A stretch of 64,000 nucleotides of DNA, from contig NC_091145.1 in the NCBI RefSeq assembly GCF_041381155.1, forward strand, positions 37,525,882 to 37,589,881, written 5' to 3'. The DNA comes from Argopecten irradians. Lineage: Eukaryota > Mollusca > Bivalvia > Pectinida > Pectinidae. Below are positions 35,705 to 47,869 of this stretch, piece by piece. Positions within the stretch are counted from its first letter, which is position 1. Each line of letters starts with the position of its first letter. Under the pieces are notes generated by a model. That model saw nothing but the letters and a program-made list of their open reading frames with translations. It was not told the origin of the DNA and ran no database searches. The position numbers were made by a program, and so were the translations under genes.

Positions 35705-36685
35705 GACTGTTCCAACAGTAATTTTACTTTTAAATCACGCCAAGAAATGATGGAAAAGTGTCCTTCTCGGGAAGATAATAAACAATGATACTGTATGTCG
35801 TAAAAGCTAAACACACTTTGATAACATAAGCGTTTATTGTCATTCCGAATATTCCATAAAACACCATTATATCGATTAAAATGTCTATAATACAAGTTTT
35901 TTATTTTACAAATAAAAGGTGATGAATTAAGGAAAATGTAAGTATTTATTCAGTGTTAACTGTATTGTGAAGAACGTACAACATACATAATTTGACGTAT
36001 ATAACAACGATTACGGCGTAATGAAATCGGTTCATCAAATATTGAAAGTGTGTTTAGTAGGTATTGTACAAATGTATATGTATAAATTATTCAGTTCCTT
36101 ATAAATAAAAACAACAGTCAATCAACACCTATATTTTGGAAATGAATCTTGTTTTGTGTCAGTTAGGAATGTACTTGCCAGACAGGATTACAATGGTTCA
36201 TGAGCTCGATTTATCTCCCTTATTTTGAATAGTTGATGAAAGTGTGTTAAATATGTTTGTTTTATTGTCCTAATAAACAATAATGCAGTTATTTCAATTA
36301 ATCGAAATTTCAAGTTTGGACACTAGTAATACCGACATGATTAACGGATTGGAATTTGACAACATTAGCTTTAAACATACCGCTACATAATTCTATCGGA
36401 AAACGTACAATAAACGTCAGTTGATGTATAGGGTTGCGTCTTTTCATATCTCTACCAGTATTAAAACCTACAAATTTTGTTTTTGACGCTTTTAAATTTT
36501 CGATTGAATACCACTTAAAGAAATCAATATACGAAAAGGCTTATTCTTCACTCGTTAGACATCTAAACATAATACTCTGATATTAAGTTACACCAAATAA
36601 GATAGATTTGTATAGTGTTTTCAGTTAGTCATTTCAAATATTCGTCTAAAATATGTTTAAAACTAAATGGATTGCTTTCAATGTC

Positions 36686-36837
36686 ATACTTACCTGGTGT
36701 AGGGATAAACCGTGGTCAAAATGGCGGTTTTCCCCAGGGTGAGGTCTGTCCATTGCACAGCGGACAGATTGGCCCCTGCGACAGAGATCGGGCACGTAAT
36801 TTATTGGTGTGGGGATCTGCGTTCGCGCTCATCCCTG
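36686..36837 (+). ncRNA. RNU1: U1 snRNA class A, right unit 1
   Basis: 152 nt: the standard class A sequence with two one-base insertions, both in homopolymer runs (GATAAACC and GGTTTTCCCC). The 5' end, U1A loop, Sm site and stem-loop IV are intact. If the insertions are consensus errors, the gene is normal. Confidence 0.8.
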
Positions 36838-37684
36838 ACAAAATCAAATACGAATGTTAGATACTGAACAGCACGAAAAACCGAATGCTTTTCCACAGAC
36901 GACAATGTTAGCGTTTGTCACGGTCCAGGTTAAGTTGAGTTTTTTTCTATCATTTGGTGATCTCCATGTCATGAAATAATTAAAACTACGTGTATTGTTA
37001 AAAAGAAGTATTCCTTGTGTGAATATTAAACATGATATAATATATTGAAAATGACTATTTTTCGTGGATAATATTCTAAATATTCTTCTTTCATCCGATA
37101 TGTGTTCCAGTTTGGACAGATTTGATGTTTATTGTAAAATGTATAGATAAATCCATGTTTTTGGTTGTGTGGGCAAAAGCCCGTTTTATAAACAAAGCGT
37201 AATACGGAACAAGCAAGTAAATAATAAAAAAATACTTTCGAAATAGCCCGTGTGTAGAAGATTGATCCCCGGATAGAATTTCGTCCGGGCCATTGGTTGG
37301 CCGGTTTATTATGAATTTCAAAGTAGTTTTTTTTACTGAAAATATTTCCTGACACGGTATTTAGTTCCAAAATATCAGTGATATGAATTTAGAAATCCAG
37401 TGTGAAATTTACCTTCAAAATATCAATTTTGATATAAAATGCTGAAAATATTAGAATTTCAGTATATGTCAGTGTATAATGCACCATATTTCAAAATGGC
37501 TGCTCTGGTGGGAGTTTGAGCTGAAGGACTTCCATTAATTTTGTTAGTTATAGATCACACGATTATTGAATTGATTTAACAGTTCTTATAGTACGTTCTA
37601 AAACGTTAACACTGTGGTCAATGGAAACATTAGCTTGGTTTCTATTAAGGCTAAGATAGACTAATATTTGAAATTTGATTTTGT

Positions 37685-37841
37685 CAGGGATGAGCGCTAA
37701 CGTAGATCCCTACACTAACAAATTATGTGCCCGCATCTCCATTAGGGACCGCAGGGGCCAGTCTGACCGTAGTGCAATGGTCAGACCTCACCCAAGGGAC
37801 ACCGCCCAGTTGACCACGGTTATCCCAGCACAGGTAAATAT
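37685..37841 (-). ncRNA. RNU1: U1 snRNA class B, right unit 2, altered 5' end
   Basis: 157 nt and well preserved, but the 5' end is AUAUUUACC: the C that pairs with +5G of the 5' splice site is U. Stem-loop IV is UACGUUAGCG. It may be a variant U1 or an early pseudogene. The upstream element has also drifted (CTTGGCGTGATTTAAAAAG). Confidence 0.65.
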
Positions 37842-38800
37842 GACTGTTCCAACAGTAATTTTACTTTTTAAATCACGCCAAGAAATGATGGAAAAGTGTC
37901 TTCTCGGAAGATAATAACATGATACGTATGTCGTAAAGCTAAACACTTGATAACATAGCGTTTATTGTCATTCCGAATATTCCATAAAACACCATTTATC
38001 GATTAAAATGTCTATACAGTTTTTATTTACAAATAAAAGGTGATGAATTAAGGAAAATGTAAGTATTTATTCAGTGTTAACTGTATTGTGAACGTACAAC
38101 ATACATAATTTGACGTATATACAACGATTACGGCGTAATGAAATCGGTTCATCAAATATTGTAAGGTGTTTAGTAGGTATTGTACAAATGTATATGTATA
38201 AATTATTCAGTTCCTTATAAATAAAAACAACAGTCAATCAACACCTATATTTTGGAAATGAATCTTGTTTTGTGTCAGTTAGGAATGTACTTGCCAGACA
38301 GGATTACAATGGTTCATGAGCTCGATTTATCTCCCTTATTTTGAATAGTTGATGAAAGTGTGTTAAATATGTTTGTTTTATTGTCCTAATAAACAATAAT
38401 GCAGTTATTTCAATTAATCGAAATTTCAAGTTTGGACACAAGTAATACCGACATGATTAACGGATTGGAATTTGACAACATTAGCTTTAAACATACCGCT
38501 ACATAATTCTATCGGAAAACGTACAATAAACGTCAGTTGATGTATAGGGTGCGTCTTTTCATATCTCTACCAGTATTAAAACCTACAGATTTTGTTTTTG
38601 ACGCTTTTAAATTTTCGATTGAATACCACTTAAATGATTCAATATACGAAAAGGGTTATTCTTTACTCGTCAGACATCTAAATGTAATACTCTGATACCA
38701 AGATATACCCAATTCAATAGATTTGAATAGTGTTTTGAATAAGTCATTTAAAATATTCGCCTAGAAATTATTTAAAAGAAAATACATTTCTGTTACAGTC

Positions 38801-38949
38801 ATATTCTTGTGCAGGGATAACCGTGGTCAAACTTGCGGTTTTCCCAGGATGAGCTTTGTCCATTATACAGTGGACAGGCTAACCCCTGCGATAAAGGAAT
38901 CGGGCACGTAATTTATTAGTGTGGGGATCTGTGTTCGCACTCATCCCTG
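38801..38949 (+). pseudogene. U1-like pseudogene A', end of right block 1
   Basis: 149 nt. The splice-site-pairing end has decayed to ATATTCTTGTGC, and the U1A loop to AUUAUACAGU. The Sm site AAUUUAUUAG and stem-loop IV with UGUGUUCGCA remain. It shares these changes with 45427-45569, so it was duplicated after decay. Confidence 0.8.
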
Positions 38950-39050
38950 ACAAAATCAAATACAAATGCTAAATACTAAAGAGAGCAAGTGAAGTGAGTA
39001 TAATTCGAGAATTTTTTTTATAGTAACGAATTCCCCATTGAGACCATTTT

Positions 39051-39087
39051 GGTGTGGGTTGGGTATCTGCGTTCGCACTCATCCCTG
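39051..39087 (+). pseudogene. U1 3' fragment (stem-loop IV only)
   Basis: GTATCTGCGTTCGCAC followed by TCATCCCTGAC is the stem-loop IV and 3' end of a U1 gene with no 5' part. A sister fragment is at 45801-45835. Confidence 0.75.
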
Positions 39088-39439
39088 ACAAAACAAATGC
39101 GAATGTTAGATAATAATTATAAGAGAGCAAACAACGAAATGATTTTTAATATACGACAATGTTAACGTGTGTCACTTGCTGATTCTGAATCTCAGTCATT
39201 TTTTCATATATGACACGAATAGATACAACATCCACCTACAGATTTTGTTTTGATCGCTTTTGAATTACTACTTAAAACATTCAATATACGAAAAATGTTC
39301 TTCTTTCGTTAGACATCTAAACGTAATACTCTGATATCAAGATATACCAAACTAGATAGATTGTAATAGTGTTTTCAGTTAGTAATTTCAAATATTCGCT
39401 TAGAAATTGTTTGAAAATAAATGTATTGCTTTCAATGTC

Positions 39440-39575
39440 ATACTTACCTGGTGTAGGGATAACCGTGGTCAAAATAGCGGTTTCCCCAGGGTGAGGTCTG
39501 TCCATTGTACAGAGGACAGATTGACCCCTGCGACAGAGATCGGGCACGTAATTTATTGGTGTGGGGATCTGCGTT
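39440..39575 (+). pseudogene. U1 snRNA class A truncated in stem-loop IV
   Basis: Normal from the 5' end through the Sm site (with AUUGUACAGA in the U1A loop), then it breaks at GCGTTC and joins the tail-to-tail spacer (CCAGTTTGGACAGATTTG). The join lies at a GTTC shared by both sides and removes the rest of stem-loop IV and the adjoining spacer. Confidence 0.85.
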
Positions 39576-40153
39576 CCAGTTTGGACAGATTTGATGTTTA
39601 TTGTAAAATGTATAGATAAATCCATGTTTTTTTTTGGTTATTTGGACAAAAGCCCGTTTTATAAACAAAGCATAATGCGAACAAGCAAGTAAATAATAAA
39701 AACTACTTTCGAAATAGCCTATGTGTAGAAGATTGAGCCCCGGATAGAATTTCGTCCGGGCCATTGGTTGGCCGGTTTTATTATGAATTTCAAAGTAGTT
39801 TTTTACTGAAAATATTTCCTGACACGGTATTTATTTCCAAAATATCAGTGATATGAATTTAGAAATCCAGTGTGAAATTTACCTTCAAATATCAATTTTG
39901 ATATGAAATGCTAAAAATATTAGAATTTCAGTATATGTCAGTGTATAATGCACCATATTTCAAAATGGCTGCTCTGGTGGGAGTTTGAGCTGAAGGACTT
40001 CCATTAATTTTGTTAGTTATATATCACACGATTATTGAATTGATTTAACAGTTCTTATAGTACGTTCTAAAACGTTAACACTGTGGTCAATGGTAACATT
40101 AGCTTGGTTTCTATTAAGGCTAAGATAGACTAATATTTGAAATTTGATTTTGT

Positions 40154-40310
40154 CAGGGATGAGCGCTAACGTAGATCCCTACACTAACAAATTATGTGCC
40201 CGCATCTCCATTAGGGACCGCAGGGGCCAGTCTGACCGTAGTGCAATGGTCAGACCTCACCCAAGGGACACCGCCCAGTTGACCACGGTTATCCCAGCAC
40301 AGGTAAGTAT
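40154..40310 (-). ncRNA. RNU1: U1 snRNA class B, right unit 3
   Basis: 157 nt with intact 5' end AUACUUACCUG, loop AUUGCACUAC, Sm site and a stem-loop IV of UACGUUAGCG. The best-preserved B gene of this array. Confidence 0.88.
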
Positions 40311-41220
40311 GACTATTCCAACAGTAATTTTGCTTTTAAATTATCGCCGAGAATTGATAGAAAAGTGTCTTCTCGGAAGATAATAACATGATACGTATGT
40401 CATAAAGCTAAACACTTGATAACATAGCGTTGTCATTCTGAATATTCCATAAAACACCATTTATCGATTAAAATGTCTATACAGTTTTTATAACAAATAA
40501 AAGTTGATGAATTAAGGAAAATGTAAGTATTTATTCAGTGTGAACATAAATGTGAACGTACAAAATACATAATTTAACGTATATACAACGATTTCGGCGT
40601 AATGAAATCGGTTCATCACATATTGTAAGGTGTTTTATACATAAAAACAACAGTCAATCAACACCTATATTTTGGAATTGAATCTTGTTTTGTGTCAATT
40701 AGGAATGTGCGTGTCGGACAGGATTACAATGGTAAATGAGCTCGATTTATCTCCCTTCATATGAATAGTTGATGCAAGTGTGTAAAATATGTTTGTTTTA
40801 TTATCCTAATAAACAACAATGCAGTTATTTCAGTTAAGCGAAATTTCAAGTTTGGACACAAGAAACACATACCTGCTTACCGGATTGTAAATTGACAACA
40901 TAAGCTTTAAACATACCGCTACATAATTCTATCGGAAAACGTACAATAAACGTCAGTTGATGTATAGGGTGCGTCTTTTCATATCTATTCCAATATTAAT
41001 ACATTCAGATTACGTTTTTATCGCTTTTGAATTTTCGAATGAATACCACTTAAAGAAATCAATATACGAAAAGGCTTATTCTTCACTCGTTAGACATCTA
41101 AACATAATACTCTGATATTAAGTTACACCAAATAAGATAGATTTGTACAGTGTTTTCAGATAGTCATTTCAAATATTCGTCTAAAAACTGTTTAAAACTA
41201 AATGGATTGCTTTCAATGTC

Positions 41221-41370
41221 ATACTTACCTGGTGTAGGGATAACCGTGGTCAAAATGGCGGTTTCCCCAGGGTGAGGTCTGTCCATTGCACAGCGGACAG
41301 ATTGACCCCTGCGACAGAGATCGGGCACGTAATTTATTGGTGTGGGGATCTGCGTTCGCGCTCATCCCTG
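41221..41370 (+). ncRNA. RNU1: U1 snRNA class A, right unit 3/4
   Basis: 150 nt with all landmarks intact. It differs from the left-array A genes by GAUUGACCCCUGCG where they have GAUUGGCCCCUGCG, which is closer to the human UGACCCCUGCG. Confidence 0.92.
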
Positions 41371-42213
41371 ACAAAATCAAATACGAATGTTAGATACTGA
41401 ACAGCGTGTAGAACCGAATGCTTTTCCCTAGACGACAATGTTAGTTTGTCACGGTCCAGGTGAAGTCGATTTTTTTTTCCTATCATTAGTAGTCTCCATG
41501 TCATGGATATAATTAAAACTACAGGTATTGTTAAAAAGAAGTATTCCTCGTGTGAATATTAAACATGATATAATATATTGAAAATGACTATTTTCATCGA
41601 TTATATTCCAAATATTCTTCTTTCATCCGATATATGTTCCAGTTTGGACAGATTTGATGTTTATTGTACAATGTATAGATAAATCCATGTTTTTGGTTGT
41701 TTGGACAAAATACCATTTGATAAACAAAGCGTAATACGGATCAAGCAAGTAAATAATAATAAAAAAGATACTTTCGAAATAGGCCGTGTGTAGAAGATTG
41801 AGCCCCGGATAGCATTTCGTCCGGGCCATTGGTTGGCCGGTTTATTATGAATTTCAAAGTAGTTTTTTACTAAAAATATTTCCTGACACGGTATTTAGTT
41901 CCAAAATATCAATGATATGGATTTCGAAATCCAGTGTGAAATTTACATTGAAAATATCAATTTTGATATGCTGAAAATATTAGAATTTAGGTATATGTCA
42001 GTGTATAATGCACCATATTTCAAAATGGCTGCTCTGGTGGGAGTTTGAGCTGAAGAACTTCCATTAATTTTGTTAGTTATATATCACACGATTATTGAAT
42101 TGATCTAACAGTTCTTATAGTACGTTCTAAAACGTTAACACTGTGGTCAATGGAAACATTAGCTTGGTTTCTATTAAGGCTAAGAGAGACTAATATTTGA
42201 AATTTGATTTTGT

Positions 42214-42370
42214 CAGGGATGAGCGCGAACGCAGATCCCTACACTAACAAATTATGTGCCCGCATCTCCATTAGGGACCGCAGGGGCCAGTCTGACCGTA
42301 CTGCAATGGTCAGACCTCACACTAGGGACACCGCCCTGTTGACCACGGTTATCCCAGCACAGGTAAGTAT
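42214..42370 (-). ncRNA. RNU1: U1 snRNA class B, right unit 4
   Basis: 157 nt; 5' end and Sm site intact. The U1A loop is AUUGCAGUAC, with the C of AUUGCAC changed to G. Stem-loop IV is UGCGUUCGCG, as in class A. The same loop change is in the next B copy. Confidence 0.82.
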
Positions 42371-43336
42371 GACTGTTCCAACAGTTATTTTACTTTTAAA
42401 TTATCGCCAAGAATTGATGGAAAAGTGTCTTCTCGGAAGATAATGACATGATACGTATGTCATAAAGCTAAACACTTGATAACATAGCGTTTATTGTCAT
42501 TCCGAACATTCCATTAAACACCATTTATCGATTAAAATGTCTATACAGTTTTTATAACAAATAAAAGTTGATGAATTAAGGAAAATGTAAGTATTTATTC
42601 AGTATTAACTGTATTGTGAACGTACAACATACATAATTTGACGTATATACATTTGTACAACGATTACGGCGTAATGAAATCGGTTCATCACATATTGTAA
42701 GGTGTTTAGTAAGTATTGTACAAATGTATATGTATAAATTATTCAGTTCCTTATAAATAAAAACAACAGTCAATCAACACCTATATTTTGGAAATGAATC
42801 TTGTTTTGTGTCAATTAGGAATGTGCGTGTAAGACAGGATTACAATGGTACATGAGCTCGATTTATCTCCCTTCATATGAATAGTTGATGCAAGTGTGTA
42901 AAATACGTTTGTTTTATTATCCTAATAAACAACAATGCAATTATTTCAGTTAAGCGAAATTTCAAGTTTGGACACAAGAAACACATACCTGCTTACCGGA
43001 TTGTAAATTGACAACATAAGCTTTAAACATACCGCTACATAATTCTATCGGAAAACGTACAATAAACGTCAGTTGATGTACAGGATGCGTCTTTTCATAT
43101 CTCTACCAATATCTATACCTACAGATTTTGTTTTTATCGCTTAGGAATTTTCGATTGATTACCACTTAAATGATTCAATATACGAAAAGGCTTATTCTTC
43201 ACTCGTTAGACATCTAAACATAATACTCTGATATTAAGTTACACCAAATAAGATAGATTTGTATAGTGTTTTCAGTTAGTCATTTCAAATATTCGTCTAA
43301 AAACTGTTTAAAACTAAATGGACTGCTTTCAATGTC

Positions 43337-43486
43337 ATACTTACCTGGTGTAGGGATAACCGTGGTCAAAATGGCGGTTTCCCCAGGGTGAGGTCTGTCC
43401 ATTGCACAGCGGACAGATTGACCCCTGTGACAAAGATCGGGCACGTAATTTATTGGTGTGGGGATCTGTGTTCGCGCTCATCCCCG
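43337..43486 (+). ncRNA. RNU1: U1 snRNA class A, right unit 5
   Basis: 150 nt. Small changes in stem-loop III (UGUGACAAAG) and the 3' end (CCCCG for CCCUG); the 5' end and Sm site are intact. Confidence 0.85.
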
Positions 43487-44325
43487 ACAAAATCAAATAC
43501 GAATGTTAGATACTGAACAGCGTGTAGAACCGAATGCTTTTCCATAGACGACAATGTTAGTTTGTCACGGTCCAGGTGAAGTCGATTTTTTTTTCCTATC
43601 ATTAGTAGTCTCCATGTCATGGATATAATTAAAACTACAGGTATTGTTAAAAAGAAGTATTCCTCGTGTGAATATTAAACATGATATAATATATTGAAAA
43701 TGATTTCATCGATTATATTCCAAATATTCTTCTTTCATCCGATATGTGTTCCAGTTTGGACAGATTTGATGTTTATTGTACAATGTATAGATAAATCCAT
43801 GTTTTTGGTTGTTTGGACAAAAGCCCATTTTATAAACAAAGCGTAATACGGAACAAGCAAGTAAATAATAATAAAAAATATACTTTCGAAATAGGCCGTG
43901 TGTAGAAGATTGAGCCCCGGATAGCATTTCGTCCGGGCCATTGGTTGGCCGGTTTATTATGAATTTCAAAGTAGTTTTTTACTAAAAATATTTCCTGACA
44001 CGGTATTTAGTTCCAAAATATCAATGATATGGATTTCGAAATCCAGTGTGAAATTTACATTGAAAATATCAATTTCGATATGCTGAAAATATTAGAATTT
44101 CAGTATATGTCAGTGTATAATGCACCATATTTCAAAATGGCTGTTCTGGTGGGAGTTTGAGCTGAAGGACTTCCATTAATTTTGTTAGTTATAGATCACA
44201 CGATTATTGAATTGATTTAACAGTTCTTATAGTACGTTCTAAAACTTTAACACATTGGTCAATGGAAACATTAGCTTGGTTTCTATAAAGGCAAAGAGAG
44301 ACTAATATTTGAAATTTGATTTTGT

Positions 44326-44482
44326 CAGGGATGAGCGCGAACGCAGATCCCTACACTAACAAATTATGTGCCCGCATCTCCATTAGGGACCGCAGGGGCC
44401 AGTTTGACCGTACTGCAATGGTCAGACCTCACCCTAGGGACACCGCCCTGTTGACCACGGTTATCCCAGCACAGGTAAGTAT
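44326..44482 (-). ncRNA. RNU1: U1 snRNA class B, right unit 5
   Basis: 157 nt; AUUGCAGUAC loop as in unit 4, plus a further change on the paired arm (CAAACTGG for CAGACTGG). 5' end and Sm site intact. Confidence 0.8.
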
Positions 44483-45426
44483 GACTGTTCCAACAGTTAT
44501 TTTACTTTTAAATTATCGCCAAGAATTGATGGAAAAGTGTCTTCTCGGAAGATAATGACATGATACGTATGTCATAAAGCTAAACACTTGATAACATAGC
44601 GTTTATTGTCATTCCGAACATTCCATTAAAAACCATTTATCGATTAAAATGTCTATACAGTTTTTATAACAAATAAAAGTTGATGAATTAAGGAAAATGT
44701 AAGTATTTATTCAGTATTAACTGTATTGTGAACGTACAACATACATAATTTGACGTATATACAACGATTACGGCGTAATGAAATCGGTTCATCACATATT
44801 GTAAGGTGTTTAGTAAGTATTGTACAAATTATTCAGTTCCTTATAAATAAAAACAACAGTCAATCAACACCTATATTTTGGAAATGAATCTTGTTTTGTG
44901 TCAATTAGGAATGTGCGTGTAAGACAGGATTACAATGGTACATGAGCTCGATTTATCTCCCTTCATATGAATAGTTGATGCAAGTGTGTAAAATACGTTT
45001 GTTTTATTATCCTAATAAACAACAATGCAATTATTTCAGTTATGTTAAATTTCAAGTTTGGACACAAGAAACACATACCTGCTTACCGGATTGTAAATTG
45101 ACAACATAAGCTTTAAACATACCGCTACATAATTCTATCGGAAAACGTACAATAAACGTCAGTTGATGTACAGGATGCGTCTTTTCATATCTCTACCAAT
45201 ATCAATACCTACAGATTTTGTTTTTATCGCTTAGGAATTTTCGATTGAATACCACTTAAATGATTCAATAAACGAAAAGGGTTATCCTTCACTCGTTAGA
45301 CATCTAAACATAATACTCTGATATCAAGATATACCAAATGCAATAGATTTGAATAGTGTTTTGAATAATTCATTTAAAATATTCGCCTAGAAATTATTTA
45401 AAAGAAAATACATTTCTCTTACAGTC

Positions 45427-45569
45427 ACATTCTTGTGCAGGGATAACCGTGGTCAAACTTGCGGTTTCCCCAGGATGAGCTTTGTCCATTATACAGTGGA
45501 CAGGCTAACCCCTGCGATAAAGGAATCGTAATTTATTAGTGTGGGGATCTGTGTTCGCACTCATCCCTG
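45427..45569 (+). pseudogene. U1-like pseudogene A', end of right block 2
   Basis: 143 nt. The 5' end is ACATTCTTGTGC and the U1A loop is AUUAUACAGU. The GGGCACG before the Sm site has been lost. It is otherwise the sister of 38801-38949. Confidence 0.8.
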
Positions 45570-45800
45570 ACAAAATCAAATACAAATGCTAGATACTGAA
45601 GACATCGAAGAACCAAATAATTTTCTATAAACGACAATGTTAATATTTATTGCCGTCCACGTTAATTTACAGTCAATAAATTATCATACATTTAACCATG
45701 TAAATTGTGAATAAATCAAATGTTTTACTGTTTCGCACTGAAGTGAGTGTAATTCGAAATTTTTTTTATAGCAACGAATTCCCCATTGAAACCATTTTGG

Positions 45801-45835
45801 TGTGGGTTGAGTATCTGCGTTCGCATTCATCCCTG
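45801..45835 (+). pseudogene. U1 3' fragment (stem-loop IV only), copy 2
   Basis: GTATCTGCGTTCGCATTC and the following CCCTGAC match U1 stem-loop IV. Same flanks as the copy at 39051-39087. Confidence 0.72.
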
Positions 45836-45969
45836 ACAAAACAAATGCGAATGTTAGATAATAAAGAAAGCAAACAACAAAATGATTTCTAATTTACGAC
45901 AATGTTGACGTGTGTCACTGGCTGATTCTGAATCTCAGACATTTTTATCATATATGTCAAGGATAGATA

Positions 45970-47280
45970 AACAACTCCTGGATGTCACGGATAGATACAA
46001 CAACTCCTGGATGTCTAGATCTCTTCCACTGTTTATTTATTACGGGAGCGCACTGTACATATACGTCATCACATGATACAATGTATAAGTGGACAGAGGG
46101 AAGAACCCCAGCCAGATTATAGCATACCAAATATAGACAGCTACACAGTGAATTGTACACTGTCCGCAATAAATAAATACCATAGGTACATACCTTCTTC
46201 TGTAATGTCTCCATATAGAGTGATACAATGTCCGAAACTGGTACAAATATGTCTCTAAGGGACTGACCTCGTAAGGTACTCTATGTCTCGTCCTTCCTGG
46301 CTAACAGCACGCTCTACCCGTATGCCACACCTTGTATATACGCACTCACAGACACACCCGATCACATGCAGACTGGACACACTATATTTAGACAAACACG
46401 TGTAGATGTAAAAAAAAGTACACTGACTGTAAACAACAACGCACATAAACGGACTTTACGGCACAACATAAACAAATACACGTGTACATTAATTTGACCC
46501 TATGACAAATATGAAACATGGAATTTGCTCTAAATCTACCCAAACACGAGTTATTCTACATTATATGACCCATTTGTCTAAGATTACCGAAGAAAATGAT
46601 ACTTGTTAAAATATACTACAAGTTTATTCCTTGCAATACCGAAATAAAAATAGATTTTCGGAAATCACATATCTACCAATCATAGAAATAACTAGTTGTT
46701 AGTATATGTTTTAGTTGGAATATCAATTGATTTATTTTGCTTGAAGTGTTCATATTTTTTTAAACTTATTTTTATTTAATTTTCATATACAAAACAATTT
46801 CATAATTATTTCCTTATTATCATTCTCACTGTTACCATCCTCACCTCCTCTGCATTATCAACCATACATACTAAATACTATCTTCATTATCTTCAGTTCA
46901 TACATCATCAAGTCATTATCACATCTTTAAACCATATTCATTCACTCCGTCAGTACTCAATTGATAGCTTACATCCATTTAATAACTCGGTACTAATATC
47001 ATTATGATTTTCACATTCAGTCATCATTTTCATCTACATTACACACTATCTTTCATTTCCACATTTTTTTGTGTAAAGATGAAATGAAGATTTGATAGAT
47101 ATATAGAATAAATACATGTGTATTGCACGTTTAACAGGTTTACTTTGTATGGTACATTATCATATATAGAATAAACATGAAAAAAAAGATAAATAAATAA
47201 ATAAATTAAATTAAGAAAATTCAATAAGTTTTATCCATTTACTCCACTGTTAAACAAACTTTCCTTCGTTGAAACACCTA
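45970..47280. other. Stretch with no clear gene
   Basis: Mostly AT-rich sequence. One island (about 46195-46340) is richer in GC. On the minus strand it stays open for 25 or so codons (RGQSLRDIFVPVSDIVSLYM) up to a good donor, AAGAAG|GTATGT, near 46198. This could be an exon of an unseen gene, but I do not recognise the peptide and found no second exon. Confidence 0.25.
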
Positions 47281-47349
47281 TACCAGTAGAAATAAATTTT
47301 GAATTTGTTAATGATCTTGTATTGATCTAATTATGGGATTAACATAAAA

Positions 47350-47860
47350 TTAGTTGTCAAAGCATCGTATTTTGTAAATATACTGTTTATTAACAATAAT
47401 AATTTCATTATTAACCCAATTATTGTATGGATAATTATCAGAAATCAGTTCAAAATGAAGAGGTTTTTTATTCACTGCAAAAGGAATAAGTAATACTTGT
47501 AAAAGTGTTGCTTCAAAACTTTGTAACAGTGTTTGGACTTCATTACATTCCCATAATCTATGTGTGATAGTCTCTCTTTCCGAGTTATACAAGATACACA
47601 AAGGGGAGGTTACCAGGTCAATTTTAAATAAAAAAGAATATGATGAAGTACTCCGAACTGAAAACACGGAAGCTTTGTGTAATTGGTGACGTGAAAGGTT
47701 TTTTTCTTTTTTAAATATTCATCCAATAAATATCATCCAAATCATCAAATATCCTGTTCCATTTCTGTTTCCCAGACGGTGATACATGTATATTATTCTT
47801 TATCAATCTATTGAAAAAAGTCTTGCGCCTTTCAGTTTTGTATACTAAAAAGGGAATTAA
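47350..47860 (-). mobile_element. Fragment of a LINE ORF2 C-terminus
   Basis: On the minus strand, 47667-47350 reads PLCILYNSERETITHRLWEC and on, which matches the terminal CxxC...ETxxHxxxxC zinc-knuckle region of LINE reverse-transcriptase proteins. Upstream pieces (WNRIFDDLDDIYWMNI in another frame, near 47700-47770) fit the region just before it. Truncated and broken by stops. It belongs to a different family from the LINE at 48.7-53 kb, which lacks this motif. Confidence 0.6.
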
Positions 47861-47869
47861 ATGATTTAA

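Larger units (their letters stand above)
35165..45966. repeat. Right U1 snRNA gene array, inverted and partly decayed
   Basis: The same ~2.1-kb unit as at 1-14,190, but reverse-complemented: class A is now on the plus strand and class B on the minus strand. Unit landmarks (AGTAGTTTTTTACTG) fall near 35164, 37321, 39794, 41859 and 43970, giving spacings of about 2157, 2473, 2065 and 2111. Two blocks (35165 to about 39225, and about 39300-45966) each end in the same diverged A-type pseudogene followed by a stem-loop IV fragment and about 120 bp of common flank. Eleven U1-like loci plus two fragments are listed separately. Confidence 0.93.
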
